The position numbers were made by a program, and so were the translations under genes. From contig CM069432.1 of assembly GCA_035610365.1 (NCBI GenBank), forward strand, positions 113,169,529 to 113,233,528: 64,000 bases of DNA, written 5' to 3'. Below are positions 11,950 to 23,000 of this stretch, one piece after another. The DNA comes from Aquatica leii (taxonomy: Eukaryota > Arthropoda > Insecta > Coleoptera > Lampyridae). Under the pieces are notes generated by a model. That model was given only the letters and a program-made list of their open reading frames with translations. It was not told where the DNA came from and ran no database searches. Position 1 is the stretch's first letter. Each line of letters begins with the position of its first letter.

Positions 11950-12731
11950 TTACAATTTTAATGGCATCGCCGATGGAGCAATTGCATAGCATTTATTTCG
12001 ATAGCAAGATCAATGGAAGAAGTGTTTATTTACTGGTTGACACGGGAGCGACAAAGACCATCATTCGTTCTGACATGTTGTTGAAAAACGAGAAGACATC
12101 ACCAATATTAGTGCGACTTTGAACGGCGACGGGCAAAAAATACCTACACACGGATAAGTCAAAGTAACCATTGGTTTGGGAAAAAGAGTACTCGACCATA
12201 AAGTACTGGTAGCCGACTTTGCGGAAGAAGTTATCCTGGGAATGGACGTGATAAAGAAGTACGGGTTCCATTTGGATATGAAAAACGATGTCCTGAAGAT
12301 CGACAATGAAAAGATTCATTTTCATTCGTCAGATAAAGCAGCCGTGCGAGTTTTATTGAGTAAAGACGTGACTCTGCCTGCAAGTCCTTAAAGTGTGGTG
12401 ATGGCACGCCTGGATGGAAATCTCCGGAAAGGCTACATACGCGCGATTGAACCAATGGAGGGCGGCTTAGTTGAAAAGGGACTACTTGTTGACAGAACTT
12501 TAGTACAAGTAAAAAACACAATGCCAGTAAGGATCTTAAACATCAACTCAAATCATGTAACGTTTTAAAAGAAGACTGTGGTAGGCCAATGCACGCTAGT
12601 ATCTCAAATTGTGAAATGCGTGAAGTCTGACAAAGATAAGTCGCCAAAGAAGTGTCCACAACATCTATTGGACATTCTTACCACTAAATGCCAAAACCTC
12701 AACCAAGACCAGCTGCCTAAAGTTAAAGTGT

Positions 12732-12797
<66 letters not shown>

Positions 12798-13275
12798 CGT
12801 ACCCGGATTTGCTAATATTGCCAAACCTTTGACGAAATTGACGAAAGAAAGAGCAGAATTTAGATGGAATGAAGACTGCGAAAATTTTTTCCATCAACTA
12901 AAACAGGCCCTAGTCACTTCGCCGATTTTGAATTATCCAAGAGAAGATGGAAAATTTGTTTTGGATACCGACGTAAGCAATCTGGCCATAGGCGCGGTTC
13001 TTTCGCAGGTTCAAGATGGACAAGAAAAAGTTATCGCGTATTTTAGCAAGGTTTTGTCCAGGCCAGAAAGGAATTATTGCGTGACTAGGAAGGAGCTGTT
13101 AGCAGTCGTCAAGTCCATCGAACATTTTTACAAATATTTGTATGGACGAAAATTTTTACTGAGAACAGACCACGCCGCTTTAAAATGGCTACTGCAGTTT
13201 CGTAACCCGGAAGGACAAGTGGCAAGATGGATCGAAAGACTGCAAGAGTATGACTATGACACAAAACACCGTTAA
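11950..13275 (+). pseudogene. Ty3/gypsy pol remnant: protease and RNase H, reverse transcriptase core missing
   Basis: The aspartic protease is clear: LLVDTGATKTIIRSDML (active-site DTG near 12040) and, past a stop at 12120-12122, ILGMD near 12235. A linker region continues to about 12720. The reverse transcriptase should follow, but a (AAT)n tract at 12735-12796 is joined directly to the end of the RT connection (PGFANIAKPL-like, frame-corrected near 12800), so the YxDD palm is absent. The RNase H domain is well kept at 12829-13275: LDTDVSNLAIGAVLSQ, then YFSKVLSRPERNY with KELLAVV, and LLRTDHAALKWLL. The sequence stops right after YDTKH, where a gypsy pol would continue to integrase. The right arm of the surrounding inverted repeat follows. 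Confidence 0.85.
12735..12796. repeat. (AAT)n microsatellite inside gypsy pol
   Basis: About twenty uninterrupted AAT/TAA triplets occupy the position where most of the reverse transcriptase is missing. Forward and reverse frames give artificial poly-Asn and poly-Leu stretches. Confidence 0.95.
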
Positions 13276-13329
13276 TATTTTAAAACATTTTTGTTTAGAA
13301 GCTTAAATAGTTTTAACAGCATTTGGTTG

Positions 13330-14250
13330 GTCTATAAAAAAACTTGTGTGGTCATCACACGACTTTCCTGTAAGAAATGATGAAAAAATGTCTACATATT
13401 TTTTTAAGGTTAAGTTGTTATAAAACCATTTTGAAGTGATATACACATTTGTATTGACTTTCTAGCATGCTATACTTTTTTTGAAATTTTTCTCTTCGAT
13501 TTTATTAAAATCATATTGTCGAACCCTTATATTTGTGCGTCTTGATATTACTTACCTCTTTTAAATCACTAAAAAAATTGTCGCAGAAAAGATTTGAAAG
13601 TATATTATATTAGCGAATTGATTTTAAATTACAAATTAAATATCTAATAAACTGTTTTTTTTTATTTGCATAAATTGTTAGGAAAAATTATCTCTATAAG
13701 AAACTGTAAAAATAATTCGAATAATTTACATATTTACAAAATTATATTAAAAAAACTGTTAAAAATAGCGGATACATCCACTTCCGTTTTTTTTTATCAA
13801 ACCCATCTTTTGACAAAGCAGAGAAAATATAAAAAGCCATCTCCATACAAAATTACAAGTTACTAGGAAGTCAAAAAAATATAGACAAACATGGTTATAT
13901 TTTAACGTATCTTGCTTATTTTTTTCTAAAAAAAATTGTCGCAGGCAGGATTCGAACCTAGAATTATATATGGAATTCACTTTAAATTATAAATCAAATA
14001 TTTAATAAACTGTTAATGTTAGAATAAAAATTTTATTTGAATAAATTGTTATGAAGAATTAACTGTATAAGAAACCGTTAAAATAATTCAAATAATTTAC
14101 ATACTTACAAAATTATATAAGAAAAACTGTTAAAAACGGCAGATCGATCTACTTCCGATTTCTTTATCAGACCCATCTTTTGATATATACGAGAAATCAG
14201 CTCCATACCAAATTTCAAGTTGCTAGGACTTTTGGTTCAAGAGTTATCAG
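13330..14250 (-). repeat. Right inverted arm made of two tandem units
   Basis: Reverse-complement counterpart of the left arm. The two units run back from about 14250 and 13870. Both include the CACTTCCG/GGATACATCC block, TTTACATA...CAAAATTATAT, and AAACTGTTA runs. The B-box-like segment recurs as GCAGGATTCGAACCTAG around 13940 and in worn form near 13583. The inner boundary coincides closely with the truncated end of the gypsy fragment. Confidence 0.72.
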
Positions 14251-14256
14251 CTATAA

Positions 14257-14425
14257 TACCCCTAGAGCATTGATAATACCGAGATAATTTTGTCATAGAG
14301 ATTGTTGAAAGCGTGTTTCTTGGTAATATCACGAGGCCGAAGGCCGAGTGATATTACCTCAAAGAAACACGCTTGAAACATTCTCTACGACAAAATTTTG
14401 AGTATTTATCAATGCTCGAGGGGTA
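14257..14425. repeat. Palindromic element centred on GGCCGAAGGCC
   Basis: Two arms of about 80 bp pair around the centre at 14335-14345: TACCCCTAGAGCATTGATAA on the left against ATCAATGCTCGAGGGGTA on the right, then GAAAGCGTGTTTC/GAAACACGCTT and GGTAATATCAC/GTGATATTACC. It would fold into one long hairpin and looks like a foldback MITE. Confidence 0.75.
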
Positions 14426-14433
14426 TTTGGTAA

Positions 14434-14740
14434 GATAATTTTTTACTACTTTTCATGTTGTTTAATTAATGAATACAAATTAACTGTGTTTTTTGGTGTA
14501 TTTTCTAAAAGAATTTTGTTAATTTTCTTGTTAAAAATATCAGAAAATCTTTGTATGATTATTATGAATTGATTTACTATCTGACATTTAATTTGACACT
14601 TGAATATATCATGTCTGCTTTGCCCGATAACACCACACCAGTGGTGTTATCGCTATAATCCGTTGATGATTGGTTGAATTTTAAAAAATGCAATAAAATC
14701 AAATTTTTTGATTGGTTAATTGATACAGTAAAAAATTATC
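14434..14740. mobile_element. Small MITE-like segment with GATAATTTTTTAC ends and inner hairpin
   Basis: GATAATTTTTTAC at 14434-14446 is the exact reverse complement of GTAAAAAATTATC at 14728-14740. Inside lies a perfect 12-bp stem with a four-base loop (CGATAACACCAC, ACCA, GTGGTGTTATCG) at 14625-14652. It lies next to the 14257-14425 palindrome and may be part of one larger element. No target duplication is evident. Confidence 0.45.
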
Positions 14741-14905
14741 GAGGGTACATCGTTACAAACAGACACACGCACACACAGACACCCAAATTTTTTTTGTCAA
14801 AAATACATTTTTCTGATTCAGAAGATCTTGAAACGTGAAATTATGCAATTTTGAGAAAAAAATGCAATTCTTATACTTTTCTTATAGGAAACTAAATTAA
14901 ATTGG
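14741..14905 (+). repeat. Invertebrate-type repeat segment with ACACGCACACACAGAC run
   Basis: CGTTACAAACAGACACACGCACACACAGAC, given here in two parts (CGTTACAAACAGACAC, ACGCACACACAGAC), is followed by an A/T block and a GATTCAGAAGATCTTGAAACG segment. It has the layout of a widespread non-autonomous insect repeat end that I recognise only by appearance. No gene is present. Confidence 0.35.
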
Positions 14906-16537
14906 TTTTATAACATCAGCTGTTTGTTATATGGGAATAAATATGATTAATTTTTTTTTATTTAAACATTTGAACAGTTGAAAATTGTAAGTACTTTGAA
15001 TTGGAAATTAAGCTAAGCAATTTTATTTTAATTCTCCTAAATTCATAGTATTTTTGTATTGTTTCTGTCACTCAGTATTACAACAAGATCGGTTTCTATC
15101 AAGATCAAATTTTAATGGTAAAATTAATTTAATACTATCAACAGATAGTAAATACAATGTTATACTTACATAAACTAAAAAAAAACCTTTAATGTAAACG
15201 TAATTTTGTAAATGCAGTATTTAAATATTGCATTTATGAACAATACAAAATAATTAGATCTATTTGTAATACTAACAACTGCTTTATATTTGTTGTAAAT
15301 TAATAAAATAAACAACATATAACTGTTTGTATTTTATGTACTGGTTTAGAGAAATTCTATTTAATTACATTACCTGATGTGATGCGAGTTCCTCAATAAC
15401 GGAAATTGAAAGGCAACAACTATTGGTGTTCGAAATGCAGTACATTGATGTAGACCGGAAGAATAATGCAGAAAATAGAAAAACCTGTACGTGCCGAGAA
15501 TATTATTAAACAATCAAAACACTCAACTTTGAGGTAATACAATTATATACAGTTGCAAAAAAATGCATTGCTACACGATTCAGACTAAATAAGAATTAAA
15601 AGATAAAAGTAGAAGTAAATTAAAAAATTACGTTGTTGAAATCTTATATTAAAATATTACAAAGTTTAAAAATATGTATAAAAAGCATTTTGCTGAAATA
15701 AAATAGAAAGGTACAAAATTGTAGAGAGCAGTATTTTAAAATTGCAATCTCATGTTTTAGATCAACAGACAAGAATCTGAGTAGAATTTAAATGTACTTT
15801 AAGAACACTAATAGTATTATCTTTGTTCGATTAGTTAATCTACTATACTTTTATATATCTTGCTATTTTAAAACAAAATCTACTTGTATATAAAGGTATT
15901 CTATTGCTGCTAACTTTTTACCTTTTATCTTGTATTTTTGTTGTTAATTTGGCGATAAATTATGTGTTATGAAAATACCGTAAGTTAATGTTTTAAATTA
16001 ATTTTCTTAAAGAATGAATAGTCAATAGTTCCGTTAGTCTACATAACGCTAGCCAAACAGTAGTTGACTTGTAAAAAAACTAACGTTTATTTTATGTTTT
16101 TAGTAATGTCAACTAAAATTTGGTTTAAACATGCCAATAATTTAATTTTAAATTATTAGAGTAAATAGTTTAATTGCGGTACAAAAATGTTTACTTCACA
16201 AGTTAATAAGATGTAGTTATTAGAATCAATTACTAAACTTCTATTGTTTAATCGTACATTTTAATTTATCAAAATACTGTCACATAAACTAAAAAATTGT
16301 TGGTTTTTGTTTGTTTTGTTTGTTTATCTTACAATTGCTAAAAACAATAACAATTGTATTTACATATTAGTTAAACAGCATAAAAATTAATAATTGTAAA
16401 ATAATTTTTTTTTAAAAATGAATTTCGTCGTTACAGATTTTACTTTATCAACATATGTTATTTTTATTAATAATCAATACTTAAATAACTGTTTTTAACA
16501 CATTTATATTATAAACGCTACCACAAAAGAATTTTGA
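14906..16537. other. AT-rich DNA without recognisable feature
   Basis: No coding motif, RNA gene or strong repeat is seen by eye. Confidence 0.55.
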
Positions 16538-16649
16538 GTATTACACGTTCAGGGAGTATTTTGCGAGTATTTGCTTTTTATAAGTTTGAGCATATTTCTA
16601 ATGCACAAAATGCAAGTACTTTGCAAAATATTTTCAGAACGTGCGATAC
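16538..16649. repeat. Inverted repeat element, 112 bp
   Basis: The left arm (16538-16574, GTATTACACGTTCAGGGAGT...) and right arm (16612-16649, ...TTTTCAGAACGTGCGATAC) are imperfect reverse complements of about 37 bp with a 37-bp loop. This suggests a tiny foldback MITE. Confidence 0.6.
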
Positions 16650-19555
16650 ACAAATTTTGTACTAATCTTTATATGGTCGACTTGCTGAACAGATGGAAAT
16701 AAATCTCTCCCACTAAAAAAATGGGCGGAGTTATGTCCAGTCAGATTTTATACATGTATATTCGTACGCATGCCTATACGGTAGTCAGACAATTTTTGCT
16801 TTTTTAATTAGTTAAGTTAATGACTAGGTACATAAATAACAATGCATTAAATATTAAAAAAAATCTTCTCTAAAATTTTATTCTTTAACAGTCTGCTTCA
16901 ATTTTTGTTCTGTAAAACTTTATATAATGCTTTTATCATAAATTTACTTCATTCTTATATAAACTATTTTTCTACAAAAATCAAATTTCTATATTGTCAA
17001 TGACGAATGAAAAATAATTAAAATAGTTCAATTTGAAGTTTATCTACAGACAAATAGAACTTAAAAATAGCAATTATGTTGTGTATTAAAAACCATTACA
17101 ATTATTGTAAAATTTAATACCTATATACTAAAACAATAATTTCGGTATTATTTAAATCTTTTGCAAAGAATTTACCTTTACTAGGTTAGTATGTTACGGA
17201 GAGAGAGCTTTTTTTCTATCCAAGAGTGTACCTAAAATCACAAAAAACATTAGAATACAATTTGTGTAAATTAATACAAGGAGTCATTAGTTTGATATGG
17301 TAGAAGAAAGATCGTCAAACTAAATACAATTGTGTTGCCATAAGTGTACTAAACTACAACAAAACTACAAACAAAAGTTTGTTGGTGTTTTCAATGCAGA
17401 CAGTCGTAAACTAGTTATTTGCCAGAAGTAAATCATTTAAAAAATTTTTGACGTTACATTGCAGTATTTCTCTGATGCTAGTCATTAAAGATAACGGTGA
17501 TAATTAAGCGCCATACTAATATGCTACACCAGACTAGAAACACGTCTTAATGAATAGATAGAATAGAGCTAATGGCCAACGTTTTGTACCCCGTTTACAA
17601 GTCTAATCGCCAACCATCTGATCCATGTACACCGGATTTATACATGTTTTACTCGAGTATTTAGTATGACTTCTTTGATGGTTTTGATAAGTCAACCGCA
17701 ATCGTAATGTTCTGTAGCGATGAGAACCACTGTTTTTTTCTTTTTTGACACGTATGAGCATAACGAGATGTTATTGTGGAATTCGAATATTCTGCTGAAT
17801 ACATATCGGCTTGAATTCAACATCTACTTCGGTATTCAAGCTTTGTTTTTGCGCATGGTGCCTACATATGCCAACCGTTTTGATATAAAAACTGTGGCCA
17901 AATGGAATGACAAAAAAAATTATTGGCATACACTGTTCGTCCTGAATCGGCGTATTTCTAGGTCAATTGAAAAACAATGTTCTTGCTTTGATTGACCGCA
18001 CGCGCTTCCTTTGACTGTTTTCCTACATATATCAATCCTTTCAGAGGATAAATAAACTTAGCATTACATTTTTATCTCGTATTTGGATGATTTTGAGAGA
18101 ACATATTGTGTAACACGCATGCGTCCTCGGCAAGGGAACAATTGCTCATCGATTGTTATCGGTGTACTCGGAACTTATACTATAACTTATTTGTAAATAC
18201 CGTTTTTTAAGGTTAGGATAAGATTAGAAAGATATAAGTGTATGGAAAATTAAGAACGTTTCTAAATTTTTATAATATTTTTTTTTAAATGTATTGAGTT
18301 TGTTTGCTGTAGAAAATCATGTTTTTTAAAGATCAACAAAAATAACATGAAGTTTTTTTCTGCAAACTATTCTTATTTTCTCATTAGTACTCCTTCTGCA
18401 AAATTATTCTGGCTCTAAACTTTTTTTTTGCCGTTTAGTGATCTTATTTTTTACTGTACTTTTTGTGATAAGATCTATATAACACCTATTTCCAGCATTA
18501 CCAGCATAATTTAATAAATTTACTTACCAATCTACAATCTAACCACAGCATCACTCATATTACCACTTAGTTAAACTTTCTTAAATGCAAAAAAAACAAC
18601 GTTACTTTTAAAAATTAAATTATTAAATACTAATTATTTATTTATTTTAAATTTACGCCAATACACATTAATAGAATAGAAAACGTTTTAACTAATAAAT
18701 CTCTATAAACCACTTTTAGAATTACGTATTATTGAGTTTGAAGTTTGAAAAGTTGAATAGGCAGACGAAATACGTTGATTCGTTTATAACGCTCTACAAT
18801 TTCTAACCAAAAACTTTTGTAAATCTACAAACGAATAAATTTCTGCTTGTAGATGTTTCACTTTAGTAAATTTAAAAAAAAATTGTCATAAATGAAGTTT
18901 TACATATTATATTACATATTAAGGAATAAAAAGCAACCGTAATTGTTGTTTGTAATATTTTACAGCAAATAATATCGTATTATACAATTTTTAAAATATA
19001 ACAAAAAACAGTTATAATAATAATAATTAACAATTTTTAGTTTTATACAGAAACCGTACATAAAGATTTGAAAACGTCAAAGTAAATCATAAAGTAAATT
19101 GGTTCACTAAAAACGCATTCCAGAATTTATGTGCACAATAAAGCAGTTTTTATATAAAGTAGACGCTCTTTACGTAAAGAAGTTAAACTTTATCTTTCAG
19201 TAATTTTACTCGTCAGTAACATAATTTCTTCAAAATTATTAAGTTACATTGTAATTGTAAGTAAAGAAACTCTATGTTTTTGTCTGTCTGTCTGTTGTAA
19301 TAAAATAATAAAAAATGTTTTTAATAAATTTTATAACAGTTTATTTAAAATCAGTAACAATTAAATGTATTGTTACATAGTTACCTACTGCAGGTCTTAC
19401 TTTTAAATTAACAATATCAATTTTTTAATGGTTTTGTATGCTATTTTTGATCAAATTAAAAAAATACAAAACTTTTTAACTAGGCGTTTTAAAACATGAC
19501 ATCCTCAAAAATCAATTTTATTGGGTAGCACTATCTTTGGCAACACCTGTGTTGC
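16650..19555. other. AT-rich DNA with one unexplained GC-richer patch
   Basis: The stretch at about 17560-18170 is more GC-rich, with coding-like composition on both strands, and has GCTTGAAT/ATTCAAGC arms near 17810-17845. I could not match any frame to a known family. The rest is AT-rich and featureless. Confidence 0.35.
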
Positions 19556-20075
19556 GTGTTTTGTTAAGTAAATTTTTAGCAAAAAAGGAATAAAGCACTA
19601 ATTTTCAGCAGTTCTAATAAGTTTGGTAAAATCTTAAAATTGACAGCAAATTTGGAACTTTTCTAACTTTACAACCAAGAGTTTGCTGATGCTCTCATTT
19701 GAAACATTAATAAGCACTAATAAAATATTGAGTAATTGTTTAAAATAAGTGTTCAAAGTGTTTTGTTATATGTAAAGTTAGTAGAAAACTTTGATTAACA
19801 ATAATTTTTGACGTAAGTGTTTAGTAATGATGTAATATAAAACACTAACAAGCACTAATTCTTAGCATCCATGCTCAATGTGTTTTGCTGACGCATATAC
19901 TAAGAAACAAATTTTACTCCTAACAACTTTTTAAAATTAGTGTTTAAAATGTTTTGATAAGTATGAAGTTAACAAAAAAATTTGATCTTTAACAACGTTG
20001 AATCGCTAACAACTTTTTAAAATTAGTGCTTAAATTGTTGTGTTGAAGCGTAATTAACAGATAATTTTGATTGTT
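19556..20075 (+). repeat. Degenerate tandem repeat
   Basis: A unit of roughly 70-110 bp recurs with drift. AACAACTTTTTAAAATTAGT occurs twice (about 19940 and 20005), with a related TAATTGTTTAAAATAAGTGTT earlier at about 19735. AAGCACTAAT occurs three times (about 19590, 19715 and 19850). GTTTTG(T/A)TAAGTAT... with a following TTTGAT ending is also shared. It looks like an old satellite-like array. Confidence 0.6.
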
Positions 20076-23000
20076 TTGATTTTTTATAACTTTTAAATTA
20101 AATGTTTTAATAAAAAGCAAAAATAAGCAGTAATGACTACGAATAAGTTAAAAATGATTGTACTAGATCTTAATTTACCAAGAGCTTTATGCTTGACTAT
20201 CGGGGAACGGAGCATTCCCCGGAACGCTCTCAGAAAAGCTAACTCACCTTCACCCCCGAGAATAAAAATATCCTGTTCTTGAAGTCAGTGAAGCAAGAAA
20301 ATAATGACAGTACAAGTATTCAAGAGTCAATGAACGTGCCACACAAGTGTTAAAGTTTGTGTACCAAAACAAAAAAGATAAAGACATAGTAATTTAACTT
20401 CAAATTTTAGTTTTGTGCCAGTGCCTCACATTATTCTTTATTTTTTTTATACATTTAAATTGAACGACGGTAATTAATAAGATAAATAAGTATATTTTAT
20501 TTCATACTGTCTGATAGATGTTTGATTAAATTGTCAATTTTAGTCCAATAAGCTTTTGATCGAAGCAAATTTAAAACTGATGTGACATAAGTTGACATGT
20601 TCGGACAATTGTTTACATTGCTCGTATAAAGATATCAAGAAAAAATCAAATGTTTTTCTGGTACATGATCGCTCGTTTAAAAACTTTGATTTTGCTTCTT
20701 TGCCGCCTCATCCGTAGAAAATCTAAATGCGTGCTTTACTAAGTCACTTCTCAACGTTATATCATAAATAATTATTTTTATAACATTAATAGACAAGTAA
20801 AATAGCAGAACATGATGCAATGAGCTTTCTGCAAAACAAAAAAGACCCTGGTCATTATGTACATATATGGAAAGCCGGAAATGCAGAAAGGCAATAAGCT
20901 TACTCTTACATATGTACACAAAAGTGGTTGTGAATACACTTTAAGAATCAGTAACTTTAATTTTCAATACCATACCGAGAGAAACTATAAAGACATTTAC
21001 TCAGTCGAACAAAATAGAATGATTATTTTAATGCATAAATTTCTTATTTTCTCATTTTATATTTTTATTTGTATATATTTTTCTATATTTCTTAAATTTT
21101 CTCTATCTTTTGAAATAAAAAGTTTTCTAAAACAGTAAATGATAAAACACCCAAATATGGCTAATCAACAAATCATAAATTTAAATTGCAGATGTATTTG
21201 TTTATTATTTATGAAAACGTTTTGTGCACAAACGTTTCACAAGAAAAAGTTTAAAGTATGCTGCAAATTAAGTTATTATTTTTATAAAAAAATGAAACGA
21301 TATGCTTATTAACTAATGGACAATCGAATCCTAAAACTCAATTTTATGGTAGACATTTCAGCTAAACTACAAGAAAAAAATACAAATTATTTTTTAGTCA
21401 AAATTTTGAAAAAAAACAGATTTATTTTCTAACCTAGAAGAACAAACTTTAATCTTTGTTTAAAAAGCACTTAACGCTAATGTAACAATTTTTAACATTG
21501 TCAAGCTTAAAATGCAATTGATGTATCTAAAAGACCAATGAATTATGTAGCTTTAAACAGTCAGTGTACTCTAAAAATAAATGCTTAGAATAGGTATCTT
21601 TAAAATAACAAGAAATACAGCTTTGGTTAAATAGAATTAGAAAAAATGTGTTAAAGAGTCTTAAGATGCAACGCGCATTAATTAATTAATTAATAAAAGT
21701 GCATAGTATGTCTTAAGCTGCCGTTATTACGTAAATTATTTGATTTTAAGTGCTATATAAATCAATGTAGTTATTGCGGTTTTTTTAATTTTTGTACACA
21801 AAAAATCACAAAATAAATAATAATAATAATAAATTAAACACAAAAATATTTAAACCTTAAGTAAAAAAAATTAAGACAAGAAAACGGTAACTAAATAAAA
21901 ACAACTTTTGTAACTATTAAATGACCTAAAACAACAAATGTAATTAAAGATAAACAATGCATTTTATATGGTTTAACACAACTTGTATATTACAAAAACT
22001 AATATCTTTTAAAAATATGCGACTAAAAGTGTAAATCGTTAAATTTTAAACTGTTGGTCTTAGTTTTAATTATGTAAAATAAATGAAATTTTATTTAAAG
22101 CGCTCTAACAACGGTTTTAATATAAATACATTAACGTAAATATGTTGTTTAGAAAAAAAACTATTGATTCAAAAACATTTACAAAAAAAAGTTGATTTAA
22201 AAAATCTGCTTAACTACAATTTTTATTAATAAATTGTTATACTCTATTTTTTAACTATAAGGGCAAAATGTTGTCGGTAATGTGACATCTTTTATCTACA
22301 ATTATAACACAAATTTGAGTTTTTTTTGGTTCTATATTATTCAATTTATTTTTATTTTAATAGGAAATAGCCTTAAATTGATTGTTTAAATTTTTAATTG
22401 ACGACGTTTTGCAGATCTGTCTCCGCTTAAATTATCTATCTTAAAATTTAAGAAAAACAATTAATATTTAATTATTTTCTAGGAGATAACTTCACAACAA
22501 ATTTATTAAAAAATTATTAAAGATTTCGAAGACACATACTGGTAAACTATTATCAACTATGGGTTTACCGATGTATTTACTGCATGTACTAATTATCTTT
22601 TTGGTTTTTTCTTATTTTTACAGTTATTTAACTAAAAATTGTAAAAACATACATAATAATTTCTTAACATAGTTTGTCTTTTAAGAAAGAAACAAGAAAT
22701 ATAAATCTTTTAATTTATAGTTTGTAATAAGTTATAGTATTACATCCTACAATTTGTTCATGTTTATGTTAATTAAATATTAATTTAAAAATCGTTTCAA
22801 TCTACTCATTTTGTAAAAAGTCAAGTAAACAATAGTGTTGCTATTTATAAACATCTCTACTAAAAATGGTAATTATTCACATAGAAGTTATTGTTAACAA
22901 TATACTTTTTATTGGGTTGTATGTATATGTATCTCCGTAACGGAATCTTTAAGCTTAATTTTCACCGGTTTCTAGAAGTCTGATCAAATTGAAACTTTGC

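Larger units (their letters stand above)
8518..14250. mobile_element. Composite element with long inverted arms around a gypsy fragment
   Basis: The left arm (about 8518-9600) and right arm (about 13330-14250) are inverted copies of each other. Shared blocks in the same order include GACCACACCAGTTTTTTT at 9559 (right arm AAAAACTTGTGTGGTC), the ACATATTTTTTTAAGG block, CGGAAGTGGGTGTATCCGCC-like blocks, TTTACATA...CAAAATTATAT, and AAAAGTCCTAG next to the outer ends. Each arm is itself built from 2-3 diverged tandem units. Between the arms sits a 3'-truncated Ty3/gypsy element (10.0-13.3 kb). Tandem units inside long terminal inverted repeats recall Foldback/Galileo-type elements, but no transposase is present, so the superfamily is unresolved. 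Confidence 0.7.

Noticed and set aside
12604..12897. Minus-strand open frame with a poly-Leu run
   Set aside because: It is the antisense translation of the (AAT)n microsatellite inside gypsy pol.
17720..17995. 91-residue open frame
   Set aside because: No recognisable domain or codon signature; kept only as an unexplained patch.
20857..21138. 93-residue frame with a hydrophobic C-terminal half
   Set aside because: Low-complexity T-rich DNA gives Phe/Ile/Leu runs; no motif or promoter context.
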